From a virus: DNA of 32,691 nt. The notes below the pieces were generated by a model. The model saw only the letters and a list, made by a program, of their open reading frames with translations, did no database searches and was not told the origin of the DNA. Of the stretch, positions 23,652-31,258 are shown in pieces. Where the stretch lies: IMG/VR virus record IMGVR_UViG_3300032053_009729, positions 1 to 32,691 of that record. The stretch is one strand, 5' to 3'. The position numbers and the translations under genes were made by a program. Position 1 is the first letter of the stretch. Each line of letters starts with the position of its first letter.

Positions 23652-24680
23652 TCACTCTGCGTCCGCAGGCGCTTCTAGCAACTTGGCCTTGGGCGGCCGT
23701 CCGCGCTTCTTTGGAGCCGTGGGCACTGCCGCGCTTGACGTGGCCTTTGGGGGCCGTCCACGCTTCTTGGGCGCAGCCCCTGGCGCTAGCGCCTTGCCCG
23801 GCTTGCCAGGCTTAAGGACCTTCTCGCGCCCCTTAGCGTGGAAATCCGTGTCAATGTATTCTGCTGTGGGTAGTAGATTACCAAACTGCGTATCGCCGAT
23901 GGCAACCCGCAATCCCGCGGCCACGCCGTTGTAGAAGAGCCGTTCATCATTGCTAGACGCGGGGGCCTTAGCGTCAAAGGATGCGTCACTTACGTACTGC
24001 GCGATGTTCTTCGCCGTAGGACGACCCTTGTTGGTGTAGCTGCGCCGCCCGCCCGCTATCTCCGACGCCTTCTTAGCTATCTGCCGCGCCTCAGTGCGGG
24101 TCTCAGCGCCCAAGATGGTAGAGATTACTTCTGCCTGAGAATCCTCAGGCACGTCCGCGATGTGGAGCGCTTGCTCCAGTGTAAGGCTGTTATCCCTAAA
24201 CGCCGTCCACGCCACGGGCCCTAGACGCGTAGCTACCTTGTAGTGGTAGCTCACCCATGACTGTGGCCTCCCTAGACGCGTTCCAATGTCGCGCTGTTCT
24301 AGCCCGGAATTAACCATCGTCTTGATGACCGATGCAATTTCATGGGGTTCGAGTTGCTCGCGGTCTATGTTCTCCTTGACCATGCGGTCTCGAAGCTCTT
24401 CGCGCGTACCTTCGTTCAGGAGGACTTCAATTTCCTCAAATGCTTCCGGACCCAGCTCTCCGCGGATCTTCTGTATGGCAAGGTATCGACGGAACCCGTA
24501 CACGACCTGGTACGTATCCGACTCACCGCGCTTTTCACAAACGCCGATGTTCTGTAGAAGCCCATTCTGCTTGATGGACTCAGCCAGCTCATCTATTTTC
24601 TTATAGGACGCGCGCGCGTTGAATGTGTGGTCACACTCGATCGCTTCGAAAGGTATCGTGATCGTCTTTTTCTTAGCCAT
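23652..24680 (-). CDS. ParB-like protein with two C-terminal AT-hooks
   Basis: The N-terminal ParB/Spo0J domain shows SIKQNGLLQNIGV (box I) and YGFRRYLAIQ (box II, at the place of the usual GERR). A helix-turn-helix follows, LEQRDIGTRLGRPQSWVSYH, then a helical middle. The C-terminus is Lys/Pro/Ala-rich with two nearly identical KKRGRPPKA motifs, classic AT-hooks that bind the minor groove of AT-rich DNA. The ATG at 24680 is preferred over the GTG at 24686; both overlap the previous gene. It could segregate or condense phage DNA, or act as a transcriptional regulator like other phage ParB-like proteins. No ParA was seen in the window, which argues against a complete partition locus. Confidence 0.88.
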   Translation of the reverse strand: MAKKKTITIPFEAIECDHTFNARASYKKIDELAESIKQNGLLQNIGVCEKRGESDTYQVVYGFRRYLAIQKIRGELGPEAFEEIEVLLNEGTREELRDRMVKENIDREQLEPHEIASVIKTMVNSGLEQRDIGTRLGRPQSWVSYHYKVATRLGPVAWTAFRDNSLTLEQALHIADVPEDSQAEVISTILGAETRTEARQIAKKASEIAGGRRSYTNKGRPTAKNIAQYVSDASFDAKAPASSNDERLFYNGVAAGLRVAIGDTQFGNLLPTAEYIDTDFHAKGREKVLKPGKPGKALAPGAAPKKRGRPPKATSSAAVPTAPKKRGRPPKAKLLEAPADAE

Positions 24681-25047
24681 TAGCACACCCGTTTTCCATT
24701 AGTTCTGCGAGCAATTCCAGCTGCGCGTCTATTCGAAAGTACGCCACGGTCTCCCTCTCCACTTTAGCCAGCTCCTGACTGAGTACGTGTAACTTCTTCC
24801 TGAACAGCAGTTCGTGTTTATTGGCGTAGTTAGTACTCGAGTTAGCGGCGCTAACCACGGTGTCTATGGCCAGGGAGATGAGCGGCTTATTGGTAGCTCG
24901 GAAAAGATCAGAGATAAACTCTAATGCCTCTACGATGAACGTCCACACACTTTCATTGAAGTACCAAGGAACCTTAGAAGCGGAAACGCCGCCCGGGTGG
25001 GCGGCGTTTATCAGGGACTCTCGAATCATCTGCGATCTTGTAGCCAA
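24673..25047 (-). CDS. Unknown 124-aa helical protein
   Basis: The start is TTG, supported by a strong AGGAGG five bases upstream. The protein is not recognised. It is mostly helical with a probable coiled coil near the C-terminus (LLFRKKLHVLSQELAKVERE) and a hydrophobic but not membrane-like middle. Codons 13-21 contain an 11-bp perfect hairpin in the DNA. It overlaps the upstream 86-aa gene by 22 bases and the ParB-like gene downstream by 8 bases, placing it firmly in the operon. A structural or regulatory partner role is possible. Confidence 0.65.
   Translation of the reverse strand: MATRSQMIRESLINAAHPGGVSASKVPWYFNESVWTFIVEALEFISDLFRATNKPLISLAIDTVVSAANSSTNYANKHELLFRKKLHVLSQELAKVERETVAYFRIDAQLELLAELMENGCANG
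24984..25009. other. Intragenic 11-bp hairpin
   Basis: AAACGCCGCCC (24984-24994) and GGGCGGCGTTT (24999-25009) form a perfect stem with loop GGGT, inside the first 22 codons of the 124-aa gene. On the minus strand it is followed by only a short T-run (TTTCC). It resembles a weak terminator or attenuator that is forced to encode protein. Confidence 0.45.
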
Positions 25048-25286
25048 GAAGCCTCCTCCCTCACTTTCTCTTTGTCGAGATAAGTGAGGCTTAGTAGCGG
25101 AATTGCCATCCCTTCTAAGACATCTCCAATGGCCTGTCGAAACTCAGCGTCTATCTCTGCGCGGGGGCCGTTAGCTGCCACACTCACGATGTACAACGAT
25201 CGAATGAGGCTAAGTCTGTGAGTGGTCAACTCCCAGGCCGCTAGCACGCGATTATTAGGCAGCGATTTGTGGCTAGGCCCCGTCAT
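25026..25286 (-). CDS. Unknown 86-aa protein
   Basis: The ATG at 25286 has AAGGA about 9 bases upstream and overlaps the end of the zinc-ribbon gene by 14 bases. An upstream TTG at 25322 would add 12 residues. The product is not recognised. It has a hydrophobic, helix-prone middle (LSLIRSLYIVSVAA; EGMAIPLLSLTYL) and a basic C-terminus, with no cysteines. The first hydrophobic stretch is short for a transmembrane segment. It overlaps the following TTG-start gene by 22 bases. Confidence 0.55.
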   Translation of the reverse strand: MTGPSHKSLPNNRVLAAWELTTHRLSLIRSLYIVSVAANGPRAEIDAEFRQAIGDVLEGMAIPLLSLTYLDKEKVREEASWLQDRR

Positions 25287-25458
25287 CGTCTTCGTCCTTA
25301 TATGTACCAAGGGGCCGCTCAAACGGCGCGGATCCGTGGGTGGTACATAAACGAATGGACCCCTCGAGCAGTAATGCCTGCCCGCATAGCGGACAGGTTT
25401 TGGAATCTCCGGCTTGCTTATCGCCGGGGGTGCTCTCCAGTACGCCGTACTTTTGCAT
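25273..25458 (-). CDS. Small zinc-ribbon protein (61 aa)
   Basis: The short protein has CPLCGQ (about 22-27) and then LCTTHG (about 37-42), a CxxC...CxxH zinc-binding arrangement like a C2HC finger or half zinc ribbon. The acidic C-terminus (KDEDDDGA) is unusual for a DNA-binding finger and may mediate protein contact. The ATG lies 3 bases after the previous TGA with only a weak SD (GGAATGAG). It may be an adaptor, an anti-sigma-like factor or a nucleic-acid-binding regulator. The fold class is visible but the function is not. Confidence 0.62.
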   Translation of the reverse strand: MQKYGVLESTPGDKQAGDSKTCPLCGQALLLEGSIRLCTTHGSAPFERPLGTYKDEDDDGA

Positions 25459-25461
25459 GAC

Positions 25462-25839
25462 TCATTCCGAGGCAGGCGTGGAGGAACTATTACTTGTACC
25501 GTTCTTTTCTCGCTTTTTACGAGTGGTGCTGGGTGCTACCTCAGGGAACACGGTCGAATGGGTTAGCTCGTGGAGCAAGCGCGCCATTCCAGTGTCACCC
25601 TCTTTAGTAACTACACGCCCTAACACTACAACCTTGCCCTTGTAGAGAATGGCCAGGTCGGGTGCTTCTGGAGGTAGCCCTCCGAGGAATGACTTCACCT
25701 GATCCGCCATCTCCGTGCGCAGACTCTGTTCCGCAGCCCACTGCGCGGCCTCCTCTACCGTCATTGGCATCTTGGAGACGCGCTTCGTGCGGTCACAAAC
25801 AATAGATACATCAACACTGAATCCATCGGGCTTACTCAT
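25462..25839 (-). CDS. Unknown 125-aa protein with a HELTH sequence
   Basis: The ATG at 25839, preceded by AGGAGG at 9 bases, is preferred over a TTG at 25857, because the SD itself would otherwise lie in the coding sequence. The first 100 residues form a mixed alpha/beta fold (FSVDVSIVCDRT; DLAILYKGKVVVLGRVV). LLHELTHS at about 88-95 matches HExxH, but no third zinc ligand is evident and the chain is short, so protease activity is doubtful. The C-terminal 25 residues are basic and then Ser/Thr-rich and disordered. It overlaps the upstream gene by 8 bases. Confidence 0.6.
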   Translation of the reverse strand: MSKPDGFSVDVSIVCDRTKRVSKMPMTVEEAAQWAAEQSLRTEMADQVKSFLGGLPPEAPDLAILYKGKVVVLGRVVTKEGDTGMARLLHELTHSTVFPEVAPSTTRKKREKNGTSNSSSTPASE

Positions 25840-26272
25840 TACTAGAATCCTCCTCAAACAGTTTTATGGCACCAAAGACTTCAGCTGGGCGGCGGGCCTC
25901 TGCCAGCATAGAAGCCACTTCTTCGTCGGATCCCCCGCCCATATCTACATACGCTCTAAGCAATCCTACGATTGTATTTCGAGTACAGTCGCGGGGCATT
26001 ATAACAGACGCCAGCGGAATGCGTCCACTGAAATCCATAGTATCCAGTTGTGCGCCCGTGACAGGCCCCGTAGTATCCTGCGGATCCCGATACCCAGAGG
26101 CAATGACACGCCCGTTGGGATGTACCAGCCCAGGAGTCCTATTGAAAATGACTACGCGCCCATACGTTTCGAGTGGGCGCAGCGGTATATTTCTAGTTAG
26201 CTGCTCCTTAAGATGTTGAGGAAGTCTAGCTAAGTTAGGACTGTTGTTCTGGTAATCCCACGGGCCGCTCAT
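25832..26272 (-). CDS. Unknown 146-aa protein
   Basis: The ATG has a clear AAGGAG six bases upstream. The protein is not recognised. The N-terminal half is Pro/Arg/Asn-rich with beta-prone stretches (YGRVVIFNRTPGLVHPNGRVI). The C-terminal half is helical and acidic (GGSDEEVASMLAEARRPAEVFG and a Glu/Asp-rich tail). It has one cysteine and no membrane segment. It lies between the second nuclease gene (gap of 10 bases) and the 125-aa gene (8-base overlap), so it is co-transcribed with DNA-processing genes. Confidence 0.6.
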   Translation of the reverse strand: MSGPWDYQNNSPNLARLPQHLKEQLTRNIPLRPLETYGRVVIFNRTPGLVHPNGRVIASGYRDPQDTTGPVTGAQLDTMDFSGRIPLASVIMPRDCTRNTIVGLLRAYVDMGGGSDEEVASMLAEARRPAEVFGAIKLFEEDSSNE

Positions 26273-26282
26273 ATCATGCTCC

Positions 26283-27173
26283 TTATCGCGCTTTACCGCG
26301 ACAGTCGTTCCAGTAGGGGCACCACTTTTCGGTGCACCACCAATTGTTGGGGTCTGTCTTGCGGAAACGGCCCGCCGCTATATCTGTAGCGGATTCGGCC
26401 ACGATGTCTACCGCATGGAGGGTCTCGCGCTTAGAACGCACGGCAGCCGTGCGTATGAACCGCACCCCCATAGTTTTTGTAGGCTTAATTAGTTGGTCCA
26501 ACGTAACGTGGGGCTTGCCCGTGATGTGTGCGTACAGGGAAAGTTGCAGGCTGTTATCGGCCTCTGCTTGCGAGGCAGCCTTACGCTTGGTCTTCAGGTC
26601 AGAGATCCTGTCCGCTTCCTCCAAGTCGATTACCGCCATAAACGGAATAGGGTCAGAATTCTCGCAGGTAAGTAGCGTACGTACTACGCGCTCGGCCGCT
26701 ATGGGCACTACGGCAGGTACCGGTTTTCCAGTGACGTCATCCGTAGAATCTCCCATGGCCACTTTGTGGTATCGGCGTGTTAGGCTAATTCCCACGTCTT
26801 TCAGTTTGCCAGGGTCTGGCTCGTCGTCAATGGAAACTGCGTCCACCATTTCGGCTTCATGCTGGTCCGAGTACACCTGAACCATTTGCTCTAAGGTTAC
26901 AGGAGCTCCGCCTATGATGCTATTGTGCAGGACTTCCGCCGCCTTGTGTACGCTGCGTCCTTGCGCCGAAAAGGTAGACGACGGGATTTTCTGCTCCAGT
27001 ACGTACCTACGATAGTAGGCCTCTCCGCACTTCATGTACTGGGTCGTCTGTGAAAGCGACATATACCCGCGGGGTAACGTACGCGCGAACGAGCTCTCTA
27101 GCAGAGGGGCCGGTACCGCGGCTTCCATGCCCTTGATACCCACGATGTCTTCCGAGTCTACTTCGTCTATCAT
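26283..27173 (-). CDS. RecB/Cas4-like PD-(D/E)XK nuclease, second copy type
   Basis: This 296-residue protein carries MAVIDLEEADRISDLKTKRK (about 179-198), the D...D-L-K core of RecB-family nucleases. One N-terminal Cys (in YMKCGEAYYRRYV, about 49) and a C-terminal group, WWCTEKWCPYWNDC (C-x4-C-x5-C, about 278-292), supply the four iron-sulfur ligands of the Cas4/AddB type. It differs greatly from the nuclease at 21111, so the two are distant relatives rather than a recent duplication. It sits directly behind the SNF2 helicase and a small gene. The ATG has only a weak SD (AGG at about 6 bases). It probably trims DNA ends in recombination-dependent replication. Confidence 0.8.
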   Translation of the reverse strand: MIDEVDSEDIVGIKGMEAAVPAPLLESSFARTLPRGYMSLSQTTQYMKCGEAYYRRYVLEQKIPSSTFSAQGRSVHKAAEVLHNSIIGGAPVTLEQMVQVYSDQHEAEMVDAVSIDDEPDPGKLKDVGISLTRRYHKVAMGDSTDDVTGKPVPAVVPIAAERVVRTLLTCENSDPIPFMAVIDLEEADRISDLKTKRKAASQAEADNSLQLSLYAHITGKPHVTLDQLIKPTKTMGVRFIRTAAVRSKRETLHAVDIVAESATDIAAGRFRKTDPNNWWCTEKWCPYWNDCRGKAR

Positions 27174-27184
27174 TATATGCCTGC

Positions 27185-27604
27185 TTACTTCTTCCTAGGC
27201 GGGGTTTCTTCAAGGTGTTGACTCTGTGCCAAAATGCGCTGTATTTCGCGCTGGTTATCTGCCAGCAGTTCTTCTCTCGAAGGCGCGCCCTTCAACTCCG
27301 AGTCGAACAAGTCGCTGGCGGTCATGCGCGGGTTTCCCCCGGGTGTACCCGCCACTGTTTGCGTACGCGACACCGCAGATGGAGGCGTGAGCGTGCTGTT
27401 AGGGTCTTTTGAGTACTCCGACGGAGTAGCCGCCACAGGCGGCGCCTCCGCCGTTTGCGCACTGACCTTCAACCCCTCTGGCCACGCCTGTGCGAATTGC
27501 TCCCGCAACTCGGACATGTTCTTTATCTCGAACCCGCGATCTCGAAAGTAGCCCGTCAGCATATCTTCCAAATCATCATCTTCGAATTGCAACTGTATTT
27601 TCAT
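27185..27604 (-). CDS. Unknown 139-aa acidic, partly disordered protein
   Basis: The ATG follows GAGGT by about 6 bases. The first 45 residues form a compact acidic region (QLQFEDDDLEDMLTGYFRDRG). The middle is Pro/Thr/Ala-rich and probably disordered, and the C-terminus is a charged helix (SREELLADNQREIQRILAQ) ending in Arg/Lys. There are no cysteines. Such layouts fit scaffold or adaptor proteins, but no family is recognised. It lies 12 bases after the SNF2 helicase stop and 11 before the nuclease start, which suggests a partner for one of these enzymes. Confidence 0.62.
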   Translation of the reverse strand: MKIQLQFEDDDLEDMLTGYFRDRGFEIKNMSELREQFAQAWPEGLKVSAQTAEAPPVAATPSEYSKDPNSTLTPPSAVSRTQTVAGTPGGNPRMTASDLFDSELKGAPSREELLADNQREIQRILAQSQHLEETPPRKK

Positions 27605-27616
27605 AGTTACCTCGTA

Positions 27617-29509
27617 TCAGGGGATCAGTCTAACTTGCGCGGTTTCTCGCATCTTAACACGCTCATGTATGCACAACTCGTCATAGAGGTTAATCTTGTA
27701 CTTTGCACAGCGCTTAGCGTACTCGGGGCAGGTCGCGCAAATACCGCGCGTAGTAACGAGGTTACTGAAATCCTGCTTCTGATCGAGCGCCGCGGCCTTG
27801 GACTCGTCCAGCGTATAGTGTGCCACTAGTCGATATACCGTAACCTTACGGGCTTGTCCGATGCGGTAGTTCCTGTCTATGGACTGTAGATAGTGTTCTA
27901 GTGACCATGGCAGATTGTAATAGACCGTGTAGTTAGCCGCGTTTAAGGTTATACCTATACCGGTAGATACCTGGCCGATGTACACGCGGGTGCTTGGCTC
28001 GGTGTTGAAGGAGGCGACGCGTGACTCTAGTTCCATTGCGGGAACTCCTCCCTCTACGCGTACATACCCTACACTGCGGTCTTTTACCGCAGATTCGACC
28101 TGATCTAGCTCTACGCGATAATTAGCCCAGATGATTATTTTGTTTGTCGCATCTTCTAATAATTCGTCTAGAAGACCCCCCAGCATTTCTAGGCGGGCAT
28201 TGTCCTTGGAGGATTCAACCACAGGCGCCGGTTCTTTAGAGACGACGCTGCAGCGGGGAGTGTAGGGCTGTATTCCACCGGCCGTACAGGAGTGTACATT
28301 GGCGCACCCGTCGCATAGGCGCGGATTCTTGGTTGTCTTGTACAAGAACCCGCTGTTCAGCTGGTCCAGCTTACCTAACAGCGTGATGGTCTCGGTAGCT
28401 ATGACGTGCGGGGGTAGCGTAGGCCCTGTTGCATGAGAGATAGTGCCCGCAGTGAGCTCTTTCTGTACTCCGTACCCCGCCGCGTCCGTGCGCTCTGTTA
28501 CTAGATCGTTGTACGCTTTCTTTTGAGAGAATTCCAAGGGGAATTTACGGTCCAGAATCGTCTGGTCCGGCAAGTCTAGACACTCTTCTTTGGTCTTACG
28601 CAGACATACCAGATTCACCCGCTCGTTCATTATGTCTAGGTTCTTAAACCCTAGCAGCATTTTAGGAACGTTCTCGTTAGCTTCCCATGCAGGGTACACC
28701 CCGAACTTTTTGCGAAAAGCCCACCAGTCTTCCGCGCAAAAGTAGTTCCCTAGGAAGCGTAGTTGAGCGTATAAGTCAAAGGGTGAGCCTAGCGAGGGGG
28801 TGCCCGTCAGCAGAATGCGCCGGTATGCGCGTGAAGCCAGCGCCTGGGCCGCCTTGGTCCTCTTAGAGAAAGGAGACTTCATTTGATGCGACTCATCAGC
28901 GACTATTACTGAGTAACCTACTTGTAGAATAGACTCGTGGTATAGTGCTGCGGTCGCGTATGTTGTTATGGTGACTCTGGGCGTGACAGCTATAGCTGCC
29001 GCAAGTTGTGCGTTCTTCTTAACCTTACCTGTCGCGTCGATGACGAGGCAGTCGTCTATACCGCCGTGTAACTTGAGCTCAGCTACCCATGCATGCAGCA
29101 TGACTCTAGGACATAGGATGAGCGCCGAGTCCCCCGTTAACCGCAGCAGATCCGCAACGATCTTGCACTTGCCAAGGCCAGGTGAATAGAACAGCCCCGC
29201 GCGCAGGTAGCCGTAGACGTGCGACAGGCCCTCACGTTGGTGCTGGTACGGGGTGGTGATGTAACTAAAATCGTCAGGGACCGCGTAACCCGTTCCAGCT
29301 ACAATCTCTGCGGGTACTATTATACCTGGAACCGCCTTACGAAGGTCTGCCAGTACTGCCGAACGCACCGGTTCAAATGCAGGGAACCTCCACGACCGCG
29401 TGGGGCCGTGGTACGTTGCTCCAAAAACCTGCTTCAGGGCTCCATCGTTAGTTCGCAAAACAAACACAGGCGTGTTATAGACTGTCGCAGTTTCTAATGT
29501 GAGGCGCAT
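27617..29509 (-). CDS. SNF2-family DNA helicase/translocase
   Basis: Helicase motifs are in order: YQHQREGL (Q-like/motif I region), SPGLGKCK (Walker A variant), VADESHQMKS (motif II, DESH), LLTGTPS (motif III), STGIGITLNAANYT (motif V) and QSIDRNYRIGQ (motif VI). This is the pattern of phage SNF2-like ATP-dependent translocases. Two inserted or appended four-Cys clusters are present: CDGCANVHSC...C in the middle and CATCPEYAKRC...C close to the C-terminus. They probably bind zinc or iron-sulfur. The ATG at 29509 (GGGAGG close upstream) is preferred over a GTG at 29533 that abuts the divergent portal gene. It heads a nine-gene minus-strand operon. Confidence 0.93.
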   Translation of the reverse strand: MRLTLETATVYNTPVFVLRTNDGALKQVFGATYHGPTRSWRFPAFEPVRSAVLADLRKAVPGIIVPAEIVAGTGYAVPDDFSYITTPYQHQREGLSHVYGYLRAGLFYSPGLGKCKIVADLLRLTGDSALILCPRVMLHAWVAELKLHGGIDDCLVIDATGKVKKNAQLAAAIAVTPRVTITTYATAALYHESILQVGYSVIVADESHQMKSPFSKRTKAAQALASRAYRRILLTGTPSLGSPFDLYAQLRFLGNYFCAEDWWAFRKKFGVYPAWEANENVPKMLLGFKNLDIMNERVNLVCLRKTKEECLDLPDQTILDRKFPLEFSQKKAYNDLVTERTDAAGYGVQKELTAGTISHATGPTLPPHVIATETITLLGKLDQLNSGFLYKTTKNPRLCDGCANVHSCTAGGIQPYTPRCSVVSKEPAPVVESSKDNARLEMLGGLLDELLEDATNKIIIWANYRVELDQVESAVKDRSVGYVRVEGGVPAMELESRVASFNTEPSTRVYIGQVSTGIGITLNAANYTVYYNLPWSLEHYLQSIDRNYRIGQARKVTVYRLVAHYTLDESKAAALDQKQDFSNLVTTRGICATCPEYAKRCAKYKINLYDELCIHERVKMRETAQVRLIP

Positions 29510-29533
29510 AGCCCTCCCGAGTAAAGGCACCAC

Positions 29534-31258
29534 ATGTCAGGCAACGGAAGTTTCGGGTTTTCGGATTTGGCAACGTCGCGCGGCGGCGCTTCGAATCCCA
29601 ACCCTATGTTCGACTTCCTAACTGGATTCGCTCCCAGAAAACTCAAAGATCTATTCCGATGGGTAGAGTACCTCTACTACAACTCGGCGCACATCTTCGC
29701 AGCTCTAAAAAAGTTCTCCGAGTATCCTGTAACGGAAATAAGCATAGACACGGATAATGAGGTCCTTAAAGACAACTGGACCCGCATCCTAGACAAGAAT
29801 CTCCGGGCGCGCAATGTAGCTATCTATTCGGGTTTGGACATGCATCTGTACGGGAATTCGTTCTCGTCTGTATACCATCCGTTCAACCGCTTCTTGATCT
29901 GTGAGGGGTGCCAAGCCCGCACTAACATCAAAAAGATTGCCTACAAGTTCAGTCTTAAGAGCTTGGCGTTTGACTACGTGTGCCCAGGCTGCAAGGCCCC
30001 TACACGGGGTAAGCTCAAAGACGAGAAGGTCTCTGATGAGAAGCGTATCAATGTCATCCGCTGGGACCCCAAGCTGATTGACATCAACCACAACCCTATC
30101 ACGGGCGAGTCGGAATATTACTACACCATCCCACAAGAACTCAAGCGCAAGGTTGAGAAAGGTGACGCACACATAATCAACACGATGCCTATCGAATTCT
30201 TGCGCGCAATAAAAGACAATAAGGTCTTCAAGTTTGCGCCAGGGCAACTTTACCACATGAAGATTAGCCCGCCCGCGGGCATTGAATCTCAGTGGGGATT
30301 TCCTCCGCTAACGTCTACCATAAAACTATTCTTCTATACCGCAGTGCTGCGCAAGGCCAATGAGGCTATCGCGCTAGAGCACATCGTGCCTTTCCGCATT
30401 CTACACCCAGCCCCCATCAGCGGCACCGCGGATCCGGCCACCCAAATCAACCTGCTTCGGTGGCGCCAGGAGTTAGAAGCCAACCTCAAGAAATGGCGCC
30501 GCGATCCCAACCATATCATGTTCGCACCCGCAGCACTGGGCGTGACCCTGATGGGCGGGCAGGGGCGCTCGCTCCTTACGCTAGGGGAAGTTAAAGAGGC
30601 GGAAGACAACATCATCGCCGCTATGGGTATCCCGCGTGAGTTTCTTTATGGGGGCCTGTCTTTCACAGGGTCTGCCATAACCCTGCGAATGCTAGAGAAC
30701 CAGCTAGAGACGTATACTGCGCAGCTTAACTCACAGCTAGAGTGGATCGTAGAGCAGACGGCCACCATCATGGGCTGGTCGAGTGCCAAAGCTGAATTCA
30801 TACCGTTCCGCCTCATCGATGACGCGCAGCAGAAACAGCTAATACTCAATCTCAACGCCATGAAACCCTTGGTGTCCGACGGTACTATCCTGGATATGTT
30901 GGACATTGATATCAACAGTGAGCGTAGTAAGCGGCAGCAAGAGCTACTGGACGAGACGCGCTCGCAACTTTCTACGCAAGCCAAAATACAAGCGCTACAA
31001 AACGACGTCATGCAGCAAGCAACGCAGCAGGCGCAGCAGGGCGCTAGCGCAGGACTCAACTACGATCCGCGCGCGGTATTGTCGCAGGCGGAACAACTGG
31101 TTACTCAGATGCAGAGCATGGACCCGGGTGGTCAGAAATCTTTCATGGATCAATTGTCGCAGGAGGACCCTGTTATGTATGCTGTAGTCAAGGATAGATG
31201 GGCCACGCAAAAAAGCATGGCTAAGCAACAGGGCAATGGCGCAGGCGCGGCACAGTGA
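29534..31258 (+). CDS. Portal protein with embedded zinc ribbon
   Basis: The 574-residue product resembles phage portal proteins. It has an N-terminal clip/wing region, the segment ANEAIALEHIVPFRILHPAP, and the late motif MGIPREFLYGG followed by a Ser/Thr-rich stretch and a long helix (LRMLENQLETYTAQLN), as in portal stem and crown helices. The C-terminal 100 residues are Gln-rich and coiled-coil-prone. Unusually, C123/C126 and C150/C153 form a CxxC-x23-CxxC zinc ribbon inside the N-terminal half. The ATG has AAAGG about 7 bases upstream and starts next to the divergent SNF2 gene. The next gene overlaps it as GTGA. The portal call rests on motif pattern and context. Confidence 0.85.
   Translation: MSGNGSFGFSDLATSRGGASNPNPMFDFLTGFAPRKLKDLFRWVEYLYYNSAHIFAALKKFSEYPVTEISIDTDNEVLKDNWTRILDKNLRARNVAIYSGLDMHLYGNSFSSVYHPFNRFLICEGCQARTNIKKIAYKFSLKSLAFDYVCPGCKAPTRGKLKDEKVSDEKRINVIRWDPKLIDINHNPITGESEYYYTIPQELKRKVEKGDAHIINTMPIEFLRAIKDNKVFKFAPGQLYHMKISPPAGIESQWGFPPLTSTIKLFFYTAVLRKANEAIALEHIVPFRILHPAPISGTADPATQINLLRWRQELEANLKKWRRDPNHIMFAPAALGVTLMGGQGRSLLTLGEVKEAEDNIIAAMGIPREFLYGGLSFTGSAITLRMLENQLETYTAQLNSQLEWIVEQTATIMGWSSAKAEFIPFRLIDDAQQKQLILNLNAMKPLVSDGTILDMLDIDINSERSKRQQELLDETRSQLSTQAKIQALQNDVMQQATQQAQQGASAGLNYDPRAVLSQAEQLVTQMQSMDPGGQKSFMDQLSQEDPVMYAVVKDRWATQKSMAKQQGNGAGAAQ

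Noticed and set aside
23652-24680. Complete plasmid-like partition locus
   Set aside because: No ParA-type ATPase or parS-like cluster was found in the window.
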